DNA of 64,000 nt from an uncultured bacterium. GTDB taxonomy: Bacteria > Bacillota > Clostridia > Lachnospirales > Lachnospiraceae. Shown here piece by piece: positions 44,886-53,013 of the stretch. The stretch is from contig CAMXIF010000005.1 of NCBI GenBank assembly GCA_947243845.1, positions 62,001-126,000 of the forward strand, given 5' to 3'. Each line of letters begins with the position of its first letter. Position 1 is the first letter of the stretch. Under the pieces are notes generated by a model. The model had not been told where the DNA came from, ran no database searches, and saw only the letters and a list, made by a program, of their open reading frames with translations. A program made the translations under genes and the position numbers.

Positions 44886-46631
44886 GTGAAGAAAAGATTA
44901 TTATCCGTATTATTGACAGGCTGTATGGTATTGTCCTTAGTGGCCTGTGGCTCGGATGACGGCGGTAATACCGCACAGGACACATCCGGTACGCAGACAA
45001 CACAGCAGGATACCACGGCTGCGGAGGATACCAGCGAGGCTGAGGGCACAGGAGATGCGGCAACAGCAGATCCGACCAACGGAGAACTGGTGGATGGCAA
45101 GTTTGCGGAAACGAGAAAGATTACAGTAGAGGTGTATGACCGTGGTAATGATGAAGGTTCCGATCCCACGAACAACAACTATACCAAGTATATCAAAGAG
45201 CAGATGCTGGCAAAGCATAATGTGGAAGTAGAGTTTGTGGCAGTTCCCAGATGGACAGAGGTAGAACAGATCAATAACCTTCTGGCAGCAGGCGATGCAC
45301 CGGATATCTGCCTTACCTATGACTATCCTACCGTGCAGACCTATGCGAACATGGGCGGCGTGCTTGATTTAAGCTCTTATGTGGATGATTACAGAGAGCT
45401 GCTTCCGAACCTTTGGAACTGGCTCGGTGAGACCAATATCTATTGGGATAAAGATCCTGTAAACGGCACCCTTTGGGCAATCGAAGGTAAACGTGCGGTG
45501 ACAAACCGTATCAATACGTTTGTCCGGAAGGACTGGCTCGATAAGCTGGGGCTCAAGGAGCCTACCACCCGTCAGGAGTTTGAGGATATGATCATTGCAT
45601 TCAGGGACAATGCAGACCTTCTGCTGGGTGCTGATGCAGACAAGATGATTCCTTATTCCGTGAGTTTTGACGTAGGCTGGAGAGCAGCGCTTTTGATTGA
45701 ATCCTTTATCGATCCTGATGTTTCCGATTATGAGTACTATGTCAATGGGTTTGATGACAGAGCCCTGACACAGAACGGTACCAAGGAAGCGATTCGTGTA
45801 CTGAACAAGTGGTATAATGACGGTCTGCTCTGGGATGACTTCGCACTGTACAGCAGCGGTGATTCCACAGAGGATGATATGATCAAAGCCGGTTATGTGG
45901 GCGCTTTCATGCATAACTGGGATTATCCTTACAGAGATGGTGAGAACAGTATCCAGACGAACCTGCAGAGAATGGTAGGACCGGATGCAAAATTCGTGGT
46001 AGTGGACTGCTTTGAAGATATTAAGGGCGGCCATAACAAATTTATCACCAGTTCCGCAGGTGACCGTAAGATTTTCTTCCCGACCACCAATACAGAGCCT
46101 TTGGCTTCCATGCTGTATCTGGATTTCATCAGTTCTCCGGAAGTGATCCAGTATCTGCAGATTGGTGAGGAAGGCGTTACCCATAACAAGCTGGAAGATG
46201 GCACGATTGAGATTCAGGCGGCTACCGGTGATGATATTCAGAATTCCGGTTTCAATATCGACTATACGATTACCTGTAATGGACTGCATCTGGTGGACGA
46301 TGAACTGACATTGAAGTCCATGGCATATTCCTACAGCGGCATCGATCCTGAATTGGTAGAGGTTGCACACAAAGTCTGCAACACCGATACAAGACCGGCG
46401 AAGAACGTTAACGTAGGTGCTATTGCGGCAGAGGAAGGCCAGGGTCCGACACTTGCCAGCAAGAGAGATGTTGTATATGATACGGCAGTTTCCGCATCTG
46501 TTGAGGATTTCGATAAGGTTTGGGATGCTGGTATCGCTGATTACTTAAGCTCCGGCGGTCAGGCCATCATGGATGAGCGTGCAGAGAAGTGGAAAGCTAC
46601 ATTTGGCGACACAACAGCGCTTCCGGAATAA
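44886..46631 (+). CDS. Extracellular solute-binding lipoprotein of the oligosaccharide ABC importer
   Basis: A 581-residue binding protein starting at GTG 44886 (GGAGG 10 nt upstream). The signal peptide ends in the lipobox LSLVAC, so it is anchored to the outer membrane leaflet of the cell membrane. A Thr/Asp/Gln-rich linker follows, then a two-lobed binding domain (for example VPRWTEVEQINNLLAAGDAP and DICLTYDYPTVQTYA). The long form is typical of LplA/YtcQ-type binding proteins. Its place after the two permeases supports capture of xylan oligosaccharides. A hairpin terminator follows. Confidence 0.92.
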   Translation: MKKRLLSVLLTGCMVLSLVACGSDDGGNTAQDTSGTQTTQQDTTAAEDTSEAEGTGDAATADPTNGELVDGKFAETRKITVEVYDRGNDEGSDPTNNNYTKYIKEQMLAKHNVEVEFVAVPRWTEVEQINNLLAAGDAPDICLTYDYPTVQTYANMGGVLDLSSYVDDYRELLPNLWNWLGETNIYWDKDPVNGTLWAIEGKRAVTNRINTFVRKDWLDKLGLKEPTTRQEFEDMIIAFRDNADLLLGADADKMIPYSVSFDVGWRAALLIESFIDPDVSDYEYYVNGFDDRALTQNGTKEAIRVLNKWYNDGLLWDDFALYSSGDSTEDDMIKAGYVGAFMHNWDYPYRDGENSIQTNLQRMVGPDAKFVVVDCFEDIKGGHNKFITSSAGDRKIFFPTTNTEPLASMLYLDFISSPEVIQYLQIGEEGVTHNKLEDGTIEIQAATGDDIQNSGFNIDYTITCNGLHLVDDELTLKSMAYSYSGIDPELVEVAHKVCNTDTRPAKNVNVGAIAAEEGQGPTLASKRDVVYDTAVSASVEDFDKVWDAGIADYLSSGGQAIMDERAEKWKATFGDTTALPE

Positions 46632-46664
46632 ATAGAAGTGAATAAGCATATTGTATAAAGGAAG

Positions 46665-46708
46665 GGGCAGCTTCGAGATGTATATCTCAAAGCTGCTCTT
46701 GCATTTTC
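46665..46708 (+). terminator. Terminator after the ABC importer operon
   Basis: GGGCAGCTTCGAGAT (46665-46679) pairs with ATCTCAAAGCTGCTC (46684-46698), 15 bp with one mismatch and one G-U pair, followed by TTGCATTTT. Confidence 0.75.
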
Positions 46709-46780
46709 GACAAATTTGTGCTATTTTCACGATGATTACTATACAAAATATGCAGATTGTCAAAATAAAAATAATTTCTG

Positions 46781-46810
46781 TTGACTTATATTGTACACAT
46801 TTGCTATAAT
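46781..46810 (+). promoter_or_regulatory. Promoter of the GlcNAc PTS operon
   Basis: TTGACT (46781-46786) and perfect TATAAT (46805-46810) with an 18-bp spacer. It lies 22 bp before the RAT element and is the only strong promoter seen for the operon. Confidence 0.8.
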
Positions 46811-46831
46811 GAAGAAAATAAATAGGTATTT

Positions 46832-46862
46832 GGATTGTTACTGCACAAAAGCAGGCAAAACC
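46832..46862 (+). promoter_or_regulatory. RAT: ribonucleic antiterminator for BglG/LicT-type protein
   Basis: The 31-nt sequence starting GGATTGTTACTGCA and ending GCAGGCAAAACC matches the consensus RAT hairpin bound by SacY/LicT/BglG proteins, with asymmetric internal loops on both sides of a short stem. Its 3' end overlaps the 5' arm of the terminator at 46861, so the two structures are mutually exclusive. Confidence 0.9.
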
Positions 46863-46914
46863 AAGTTTTATAATTTGACTTCGCAAAGTTGATTTATAAG
46901 ATTTGGCTTTTTTT
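46861..46914 (+). terminator. Leader terminator controlled by the RAT
   Basis: CCAAGTTTTATAA (46861-46873) pairs with TTATAAGATTTGG (46894-46906) with two G-U pairs, followed by C and seven T (46908-46914). Binding of the antiterminator to the RAT would prevent this stem and allow transcription of the operon. Confidence 0.88.
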
Positions 46915-46949
46915 ATGCTTAATTGAGTGTAGGGGCAAGAGGGTTTAAA

Positions 46950-47789
46950 ATGCGTATTGACAAAGTTATCAACAATAATATCGTTTCTGTCAGGGATCAT
47001 CATGGAGTAGAGATGGTCGCCATGGGAAGAGGGATAGGTTTTGGACGGAGACCTGGAGATGAGATTGATGATAAAGTAGTTGAGAAAACTTTTAGACTGA
47101 ATAACATGAACGACAAGGAACACTTTAAAGAACTACTGGCATCACTTCCGTTAGAACATATCAGACTATCTGCAGACATCATTACCTATGCAAAGGAGAG
47201 TCTGGGATTGGTATTGAGTCAGAATGTGTACCTGACGCTGACAGATCATATCGGGTTTATTTTAAATAAATTTCATGATGGCATGGCATTTAACAATGTG
47301 CTGTATGATGAGGTTAAACTTTTCTATCCACTGGAGTATTCGGTAGGCAGATATGCGCTCGAATTGATTGAAGAGAGAACGCAGTGCCGCCTGAATGAGG
47401 ACGAGGCAGCGAGTATCGCACTCCATCTGATTAATGGAGAAGTGGGATCCGCCATGGGAACGATCTTTTTTATGGTCAAGATGATGCGAGAAATGATGGA
47501 ACTGATCGAGAAGGAGATTCCCATACCGAACGGCCGGACGTATCCAAGAGAGGGTCTGATTGTGGACTTAAAACAGCTTTGTAACAGGCTCGTTACGGAG
47601 GAACCGATGCACGGCCGGACGGATGAAGCGCTCTATGAATTTGTAAAGGAGCACTATCAGGAGGAATATCAGATTATTAACAACATCGGTGAATACATAG
47701 AGAAAGAATACCATTGTAATATGACAGAGGAAGAAAAAATTCATCTGGTGTTGAATATTAAACGAATGAGAGATCTATATACCTGTTAA
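46950..47789 (+). CDS. licT: BglG/LicT-family transcription antiterminator
   Basis: A 279-residue regulator. The N-terminal CAT RNA-binding domain (MRIDKVINNNIVSVRDHHGV, then MGRGIGFGRRPGDEID) is followed by PRD1 (with LTDHIGFILN and LEYSVGRYALELI) and PRD2 (about 170-279). PRD histidines are phosphorylated by PTS proteins, which sets dimerisation and RNA binding. Its gene lies directly behind a matching RAT-terminator and ahead of PTS genes, so it is autoregulated and controls the whole GlcNAc operon. Symbol is by family; the true orthology could be GlcT-like. Confidence 0.92.
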   Translation: MRIDKVINNNIVSVRDHHGVEMVAMGRGIGFGRRPGDEIDDKVVEKTFRLNNMNDKEHFKELLASLPLEHIRLSADIITYAKESLGLVLSQNVYLTLTDHIGFILNKFHDGMAFNNVLYDEVKLFYPLEYSVGRYALELIEERTQCRLNEDEAASIALHLINGEVGSAMGTIFFMVKMMREMMELIEKEIPIPNGRTYPREGLIVDLKQLCNRLVTEEPMHGRTDEALYEFVKEHYQEEYQIINNIGEYIEKEYHCNMTEEEKIHLVLNIKRMRDLYTC

Positions 47790-47822
47790 TACTATATCAA
47801 AAAGGGAAAGGAGGGGAGGGAA

Positions 47823-48308
47823 ATGAAAATACTCCAAAACTTATTTGCAAAGGGCGGTATTGTGGTCGGCGCGCCGGTGGCAGGCAGCCTGGTAAGCATT
47901 AAGGAAGTCAGCGATCCGACTTTTGGCGAGGAGATTCTTGGCAAAGGTGTTGCGATTATTCCCTCGGACAATCGGATTTATGCACCTGTGGACGGCAAGG
48001 TGGCAACGGTGTTTCCTACCGGTCATGCTGTGGCAGTTGTCGGAAATGACGGCATGGAGATTTTGATTCATGTGGGACTGGATACGGTGAAACTGAACGG
48101 AGAGCATTTTACGATTCATGTGGAAGAAGGTCGGGAAGTCAAGAAGGGCGACCTGCTTTTGGAGGCGGATTTAGATCAGATCAAAGCGGCAGGATACGAC
48201 ATCATCACACCTGTGGTGATCTGTAATTCCGATGAATTTACGGAGATACAGGCAGAGGCACCCAAAACGGTGGCGCCGGGAGATGATATCATAAAACTGC
48301 GTAAATAA
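47823..48308 (+). CDS. crr: PTS glucose-type IIA protein
   Basis: A 161-residue EIIA-Glc family protein with the two active-site histidines in FPTGHAVAVVG and ILIHVGLDTVKL. It carries phosphate from HPr to IIB. It is a free-standing IIA, which fits the downstream IIBC protein lacking its own IIA domain. GGAGG lies just before ATG 47823, 33 bp after the antiterminator gene. Confidence 0.93.
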   Translation: MKILQNLFAKGGIVVGAPVAGSLVSIKEVSDPTFGEEILGKGVAIIPSDNRIYAPVDGKVATVFPTGHAVAVVGNDGMEILIHVGLDTVKLNGEHFTIHVEEGREVKKGDLLLEADLDQIKAAGYDIITPVVICNSDEFTEIQAEAPKTVAPGDDIIKLRK

Positions 48309-48323
48309 TAGAAGGAGGCTTGC

Positions 48324-49940
48324 ATGAATCGATATGTCGGCAAAAGTGTATTAAAAGGTGTTGCCGTGGGCCGGGTTTTCTGTTATCAGAAGCAGGATAT
48401 TCACATCGAACAGACAAAGGTTCAGGATGTAGAAGCAGAACTGTCCCGGTTTCAGGGAGCGGTGGAGAAAGCGAAGGAGCAGTTGACTGCACTCTATGAA
48501 GCGGCGCTTGCCAATGTGGGTGAAGACCATGCGATGATTTTCGACATACACCGTATGATGCTGGAAGACGATGATTATCTGGAGGCCATAGAACAGGCGG
48601 TCAAGGAAGGCACAAATGCCGAATATGCCGTGGAAATGGCGCAGGATCAGTTTTCTGAATTGTTTGCCTCCATGGATGATGAATATATGAAGGCGAGAGC
48701 GGTTGATATCAAGGATATCTCGCAGAGGGTGATCAGGATTCTGTTAGGGATATCGGAAGATGGGGTGCCTACGGATGAACCGGTGATTCTGATTGCGGAT
48801 GATCTGACACCGAGTGAGACCGTAAAGATGGATAAGAATAAAATTCTTGCCTTCGTGACGGTGAGGGGCTCTTCCAATTCCCATACCGCAATTCTGGCCA
48901 GAAGTATGAATCTTCCGGCATTAGTCAATACTAAAATGGAACCGTCAGAAGATTGGAACGGCAAAGTCGGTGTGGTGGACGGTTTTAACAATGAGTTTAT
49001 TCTGGATCCGGATAAAGAAGTGCTTGATGAGATGATCCGGCGCAAGAATCAGTGGGTAGCAGATCTGGAAATGCTGGAGGAACTGAAAGGTAAAGATAAT
49101 GTCACCGGAGATGGAAGGCAGATTGATATATTTGCCAATATCGGCAAGGTGAGTGATGCGGATCCCGCCCTGGAGGCAGATGCCGGCGGCATTGGATTAT
49201 TCCGCAGTGAATTCCTCTATCTTGGAAGAGACACTTTTCCGACAGAGGAGGAACAGTTCGTTAGCTATAAGGCTGTGCTGGAGAAAATGGAAGGAAAGAA
49301 AGTGGTCATTCGCACGCTGGATATCGGGGCGGATAAGAAAGTGGATTACTTCCATTTGGATCCGGAAGAGAATCCGGCATTGGGATACCGGGCTATCAGA
49401 ATCTGCCTGGATCGCCCGGAAATCTTTATTACACAGCTTCGGGCAATTTATCGTGCTTCCGCATACGGTAGGGCTTCTATCATGTTCCCGATGATTGTGT
49501 CGGTGGAGGAAGTGAAGCGGATCAAAGAGATTGTGGAGCAGGTCAGGGAGGAACTCCGGGTGGAGGGTTATCCCATGGGAGAAGTGGAACTGGGCATTAT
49601 GGTGGAAACACCGGCGGCAGCTCTGCTCTCAGGGGAACTCGCGAAAGAGGTGGACTTTTTCAGTATCGGAACCAATGACCTGACGCAATATACGCTGGCA
49701 GTAGACCGTCAGAACCAGAAACTGGAAAGTACATGCAATACCCATCATCCGGCGGTGCTTAAGCTGATTGAGATGACGGTAAAGAATGGGCATGAAGCAG
49801 GCATATGGGTAGGCATCTGCGGGGAACTTGCAGCAGATACGGATCTGACGGAAACGTTCCTGAATATGGGTGTGGACGAATTAAGTGTATCCGCCTCAGC
49901 CGTATTGAAGGTGCGTAAGGCAGTGAGAGATATCACATGA
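48324..49940 (+). CDS. ptsI: PTS enzyme I (phosphoenolpyruvate-protein phosphotransferase)
   Basis: A 538-residue enzyme I that takes phosphate from PEP to HPr. The phosphohistidine is in VRGSSNSHTAILARSM, the PEP-binding barrel carries GGIGLFRSEFLYL and MVETPAAALLS, and the C-terminal cysteine is in GICGELAAD. The phosphohistidine block is GSSNSHT rather than the common GGRTSHT. It is unusual to find ptsI inside a sugar-specific, antiterminator-controlled operon rather than in a stand-alone ptsHI locus. It follows crr by 15 bp. Confidence 0.95.
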   Translation: MNRYVGKSVLKGVAVGRVFCYQKQDIHIEQTKVQDVEAELSRFQGAVEKAKEQLTALYEAALANVGEDHAMIFDIHRMMLEDDDYLEAIEQAVKEGTNAEYAVEMAQDQFSELFASMDDEYMKARAVDIKDISQRVIRILLGISEDGVPTDEPVILIADDLTPSETVKMDKNKILAFVTVRGSSNSHTAILARSMNLPALVNTKMEPSEDWNGKVGVVDGFNNEFILDPDKEVLDEMIRRKNQWVADLEMLEELKGKDNVTGDGRQIDIFANIGKVSDADPALEADAGGIGLFRSEFLYLGRDTFPTEEEQFVSYKAVLEKMEGKKVVIRTLDIGADKKVDYFHLDPEENPALGYRAIRICLDRPEIFITQLRAIYRASAYGRASIMFPMIVSVEEVKRIKEIVEQVREELRVEGYPMGEVELGIMVETPAAALLSGELAKEVDFFSIGTNDLTQYTLAVDRQNQKLESTCNTHHPAVLKLIEMTVKNGHEAGIWVGICGELAADTDLTETFLNMGVDELSVSASAVLKVRKAVRDIT

Positions 49941-49961
49941 AACTGACGAGGGGGTGAAAAT

Positions 49962-50219
49962 GTGAAAGAGTTCCAATATGTAATTCAGGATCCCGTTGGT
50001 CTGCATGCGAGACCGGCAGGCCTGCTGGTGAAACAGGCAGGAGGTTTTCAGAGTAAGGTCACTGTTGAATGCAATGGGAAAAGCGCTGATGCCAGAAAGC
50101 TGATTATGCTCATGAGCCTGGGGGTCAAACAGGGCATGGAAGTTGCCTGCCGGATTGAAGGCGAGGATGAAGAGGCGGCGGCGGAAGCGCTGCAGAAATT
50201 TTTCCAGGAGAATCTATAA
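49962..50219 (+). CDS. ptsH: HPr phosphocarrier protein lacking the regulatory Ser46
   Basis: An 85-residue HPr with intact active site: His15 in DPVGLHARPAG. The stretch that in Bacillus HPr holds Ser46 (LKSIMGVMSLG) reads ARKLIMLMSLG here, so position 46 is Lys. Such an HPr should not be phosphorylated by HPr kinase and should not act in CcpA signalling, yet should still carry phosphate from enzyme I. It starts at GTG 49962 with a GAGGGGGTG site, 21 bp after ptsI. A second, canonical HPr elsewhere in the genome is plausible. Confidence 0.93.
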   Translation: MKEFQYVIQDPVGLHARPAGLLVKQAGGFQSKVTVECNGKSADARKLIMLMSLGVKQGMEVACRIEGEDEEAAAEALQKFFQENL

Positions 50220-50240
50220 GTTAAAACCAAGTTAATCTTA

Positions 50241-50262
50241 GATTCTGTGCTAGGGCAGAATC
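50241..50262 (+). other. Small hairpin between ptsH and the IIBC gene
   Basis: GATTCTG (50241-50247) and CAGAATC (50256-50262) form a 7-bp stem with an 8-nt loop and no T-run. It may adjust mRNA stability between the small and large PTS genes. It does not resemble a RAT. Confidence 0.4.
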
Positions 50263-50293
50263 GTAAAATAAATTAAGAAGGGGGTTACACTTT

Positions 50294-51763
50294 ATGATGA
50301 AATATTTACAGAAATTGGGTAAGGCGTTGATGCTTCCCGTGGCATGTCTGCCGATATGCGGTATTTTGATGGGTATTGGATATGCTTTATGTCCGTCTAC
50401 CATGCAGGGTGGAGATATGAACGGTTTCCTGAATTTGCTGGGATTCTTCCTGGTGAAGGCAGGCGGTGCGCTGATCGATAATATGGCTCTTTTGTTCGTT
50501 ATCGGTGTAGGTGTGGGAATGGCTGATGATCATGACGGTACGGCAGGTCTTGCGGCATTCGCATCCTGGCTGATGATGACGAATCTGCTTGCTACAGGCA
50601 CAGTGACAGCAATGATGCCTTCTATCGCAGAAAGTGCGAATAAGACACTTGCATTCAATAAGATTGCCAATCCGTTTATCGGTATTCTTGCTGGTGTTAT
50701 TGGTGCAACCTGCTATAATAAGTTTAAAGCAACGAAATTGCCGGATTGGTTGTCATTCTTCAGCGGCAAGCGTTGTGTAGCTATTATTTCAGGCGTAGTA
50801 TCCATCGTTGTAGCAGCAATTCTGTTGGTTGTATGGCCGATTATCTTCGGCGCACTGATTGCAGTTGGTGAAGGCATCGTTGGTATGGGCGCAGTTGGCG
50901 CAGGTATCTATGCATTCCTGAACAGATTGTTGATTCCGACAGGTCTGCATCATGCACTTAACAATGTATTCTGGTTTGACACCATTGGTCTTGGTGACCT
51001 CACCCATTTCTGGGCAGGTGAGACCAGTGCAGACGTTACATGGAGCCTTGGCATGTACATGTCCGGTTTCTTCCCTTGTATGATGTTCGGTATTCCTGGT
51101 GCGGCTCTGGCGATGATTCATACAGCAAAAGATAACAAGAAGAAGGTTGCAATCGGTCTGGTAGCTTCTGCAGCAGTTTGTTCCTTTGTCTGTGGTGTTA
51201 CAGAGCCTTTCGAATTTGGTTTCATGTTCTTAGCACCCGTGTTATATCTGATTTATGCATTGTTATATGGTATCTTCACCGTTATTGTAACATTGCTTGG
51301 ATTCCGTGCTGGTTTCAGCTTCTCAGCAGGCGCGACAGACCTTGTATTCTCAGCAACGCTGCCAGCAGCACAGAATACATGGATGATCATCCCTCTGGGT
51401 ATTGCGGCATTCGCAGTATTCTATGTTGTGTTCCGGTTCGCAATTGTAAAATTTGACCTGAAAACACCGGGTAGAGAAGATGATGATATGGAAGAAGAGA
51501 AGAAGGCAGTACTTTCCAACAGTGACTATACAGAAGTGGCTTCCATCATTCTGGAAGGTCTTGGCGGTAAAGACAATGTGACATCTCTTGATAATTGTAT
51601 TACGAGACTCCGTATGGAGATTAAGGACTACACATTGGTTGATGAGAAGAAGATCAAGTCAGCAGGCGTTGCTGGTGTTATGAGACCCGGTAAGACATCT
51701 GTACAGGTTATTGTAGGAACCAAAGTACAGTTCGTGGCTGATGAGATGAAGAAAATGTTATAG
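50294..51763 (+). CDS. nagE: PTS N-acetylglucosamine-specific IIBC transporter
   Basis: A 489-residue IICB protein. The N-terminal IIC part has about ten membrane segments with the substrate motif GVTEPFEFGFMFLAP and NRLLIPTGLHHALNN. The C-terminal IIB domain has the phosphocysteine in TSLDNCITRLRMEI. The IIC sequence pattern is that of the Glc/GlcNAc family, and the adjacent nagA makes GlcNAc the likely substrate. There is no IIA domain, so the upstream crr product is the donor. The start could be ATG 50294 or 50297. Confidence 0.92.
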   Translation: MMKYLQKLGKALMLPVACLPICGILMGIGYALCPSTMQGGDMNGFLNLLGFFLVKAGGALIDNMALLFVIGVGVGMADDHDGTAGLAAFASWLMMTNLLATGTVTAMMPSIAESANKTLAFNKIANPFIGILAGVIGATCYNKFKATKLPDWLSFFSGKRCVAIISGVVSIVVAAILLVVWPIIFGALIAVGEGIVGMGAVGAGIYAFLNRLLIPTGLHHALNNVFWFDTIGLGDLTHFWAGETSADVTWSLGMYMSGFFPCMMFGIPGAALAMIHTAKDNKKKVAIGLVASAAVCSFVCGVTEPFEFGFMFLAPVLYLIYALLYGIFTVIVTLLGFRAGFSFSAGATDLVFSATLPAAQNTWMIIPLGIAAFAVFYVVFRFAIVKFDLKTPGREDDDMEEEKKAVLSNSDYTEVASIILEGLGGKDNVTSLDNCITRLRMEIKDYTLVDEKKIKSAGVAGVMRPGKTSVQVIVGTKVQFVADEMKKML

Positions 51764-51799
51764 GTATTATCTTAGTATCATAATACCGAAATCCCTGGC

Positions 51800-51827
51800 A
51801 TAGCGGAGGCCCTCGGGCCTCTGCTAT
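51800..51827 (+). terminator. Hairpin between nagE and nagA (possible weak terminator)
   Basis: ATAGCGGAGGCC (51800-51811) pairs with GGCCTCTGCTAT (51816-51827) with one G-U pair. The tail (TATTAATATAG) is not a T-run, so it may slow rather than stop transcription, lowering nagA expression relative to the transporter. Confidence 0.55.
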
Positions 51828-51866
51828 TATTAATATAGTATTGATATGTGAAAGGAGACAAGAGTC

Positions 51867-53003
51867 ATGATTATCACGAATGCCAGTGTCTATACGGAAG
51901 AAGGAAAGTTTGAAAAACGGGATGTCTATATCAAAGATGCTCTTTTTACGGATTGCGCGAAGGAGGCGGAGGATGGACAGACCATAGATGCCTCCGGCTG
52001 TGTGGCGATACCGGGACTTACGGACATCCATTTTCATGGCTGTATGGGACATGATTTCTGTGACGGGACGAGGGAAGCGGTTGATGCCATGGCGGCCTAT
52101 GAGGCATCGATTGGCGTTACTAATATTGTGCCGGCTTCCATGACGCTCTCGGAGGAGATGCTTCTCGAAATCTGCAGTACGGCAAAGGCATACAAAGAAG
52201 AGGGCTTGCAGGAGAAGCGGGCGCATTTCCAGGGGATTAATATGGAAGGTCCTTTTGTGTCTGTTGCCAAGAAGGGCGCTCAGAACGCAGCCTATATTTA
52301 TAAGCCGGATGCGGAGATGTTTGCACGATTAAATGAAGCATCCGGAAATTGTGTTAAGCTGTTGGATATTGCGCCGGAAGAGGATGGCGGCATGGAGTTG
52401 ATCGACAAATGGCATGACCGTGTGGTGATATCGCTTGCGCATACCTGTGCCGATTATGATACTGCCAGAGAAGCGTTTCAGAGAGGCGCAAGCCATGTAA
52501 CGCATCTGTATAATGCCATGAATCCCTATACACACAGGGCGCCGGGGCTGATCGGCGCAGCGGCTGATGAGGAAAAGGTCCATGTGGAACTGATCTGTGA
52601 TGGCGTGCATATTCATCCGGCGGCAGTTAGGACAACTTTTAAGATATTTGGGGATGACCGCATTATCCTGATCAGTGATAGTATGCGTGCGACTGGCTTG
52701 GAGGATGGAGACTATACACTTGGAGGCCAGTATGTGAAAGTGACAGGAAATCTTGCCACTTTAGAAGATGGGACGATTGCAGGCTCTGTGACCAATCTGG
52801 TGGACTGTATGCGTACAGCGGTGCTGAAGATGGGGATTCCTTTAGAGTCGGCAGTCAAGTGCGCGGCGGTCAATCCGGCAAAGTGCGTGGGTATCTATGA
52901 TTCCTGTGGGAGTATTACAGCAGGAAAGACAGCAGATGTGGTGCTGCTTGACAAGGAAGATTTGTCGCTTAGACAGGTAATACTCCGGGGCAAGGCATTG
53001 TAG
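51867..53003 (+). CDS. nagA: N-acetylglucosamine-6-phosphate deacetylase
   Basis: A 378-residue amidohydrolase that converts GlcNAc-6-P to glucosamine-6-P and acetate. Metal and catalytic motifs are IPGLTDIHFHGCMGHDF, NMEGPFVS, SLAHTCADYD, THLYNAMNPYTHRAPG, ELICDGVHIHP and ILISDSMRATG with the catalytic Asp. AAAGGAG precedes ATG 51867. nagB is not in the window. Confidence 0.96.
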   Translation: MIITNASVYTEEGKFEKRDVYIKDALFTDCAKEAEDGQTIDASGCVAIPGLTDIHFHGCMGHDFCDGTREAVDAMAAYEASIGVTNIVPASMTLSEEMLLEICSTAKAYKEEGLQEKRAHFQGINMEGPFVSVAKKGAQNAAYIYKPDAEMFARLNEASGNCVKLLDIAPEEDGGMELIDKWHDRVVISLAHTCADYDTAREAFQRGASHVTHLYNAMNPYTHRAPGLIGAAADEEKVHVELICDGVHIHPAAVRTTFKIFGDDRIILISDSMRATGLEDGDYTLGGQYVKVTGNLATLEDGTIAGSVTNLVDCMRTAVLKMGIPLESAVKCAAVNPAKCVGIYDSCGSITAGKTADVVLLDKEDLSLRQVILRGKAL

Positions 53004-53013
53004 GAATATTGTT

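Noticed and set aside
45369..46370. 333-aa minus-strand frame opposite the binding-protein gene
   Set aside because: It has the Ile/His/Arg-rich composition of a shadow frame and lies wholly inside a clear lipoprotein gene.
50241..50262. A second RAT antiterminator before the IIBC gene
   Set aside because: The hairpin lacks the GGATTGTTAC...GGCAAAACC pattern and no terminator follows.
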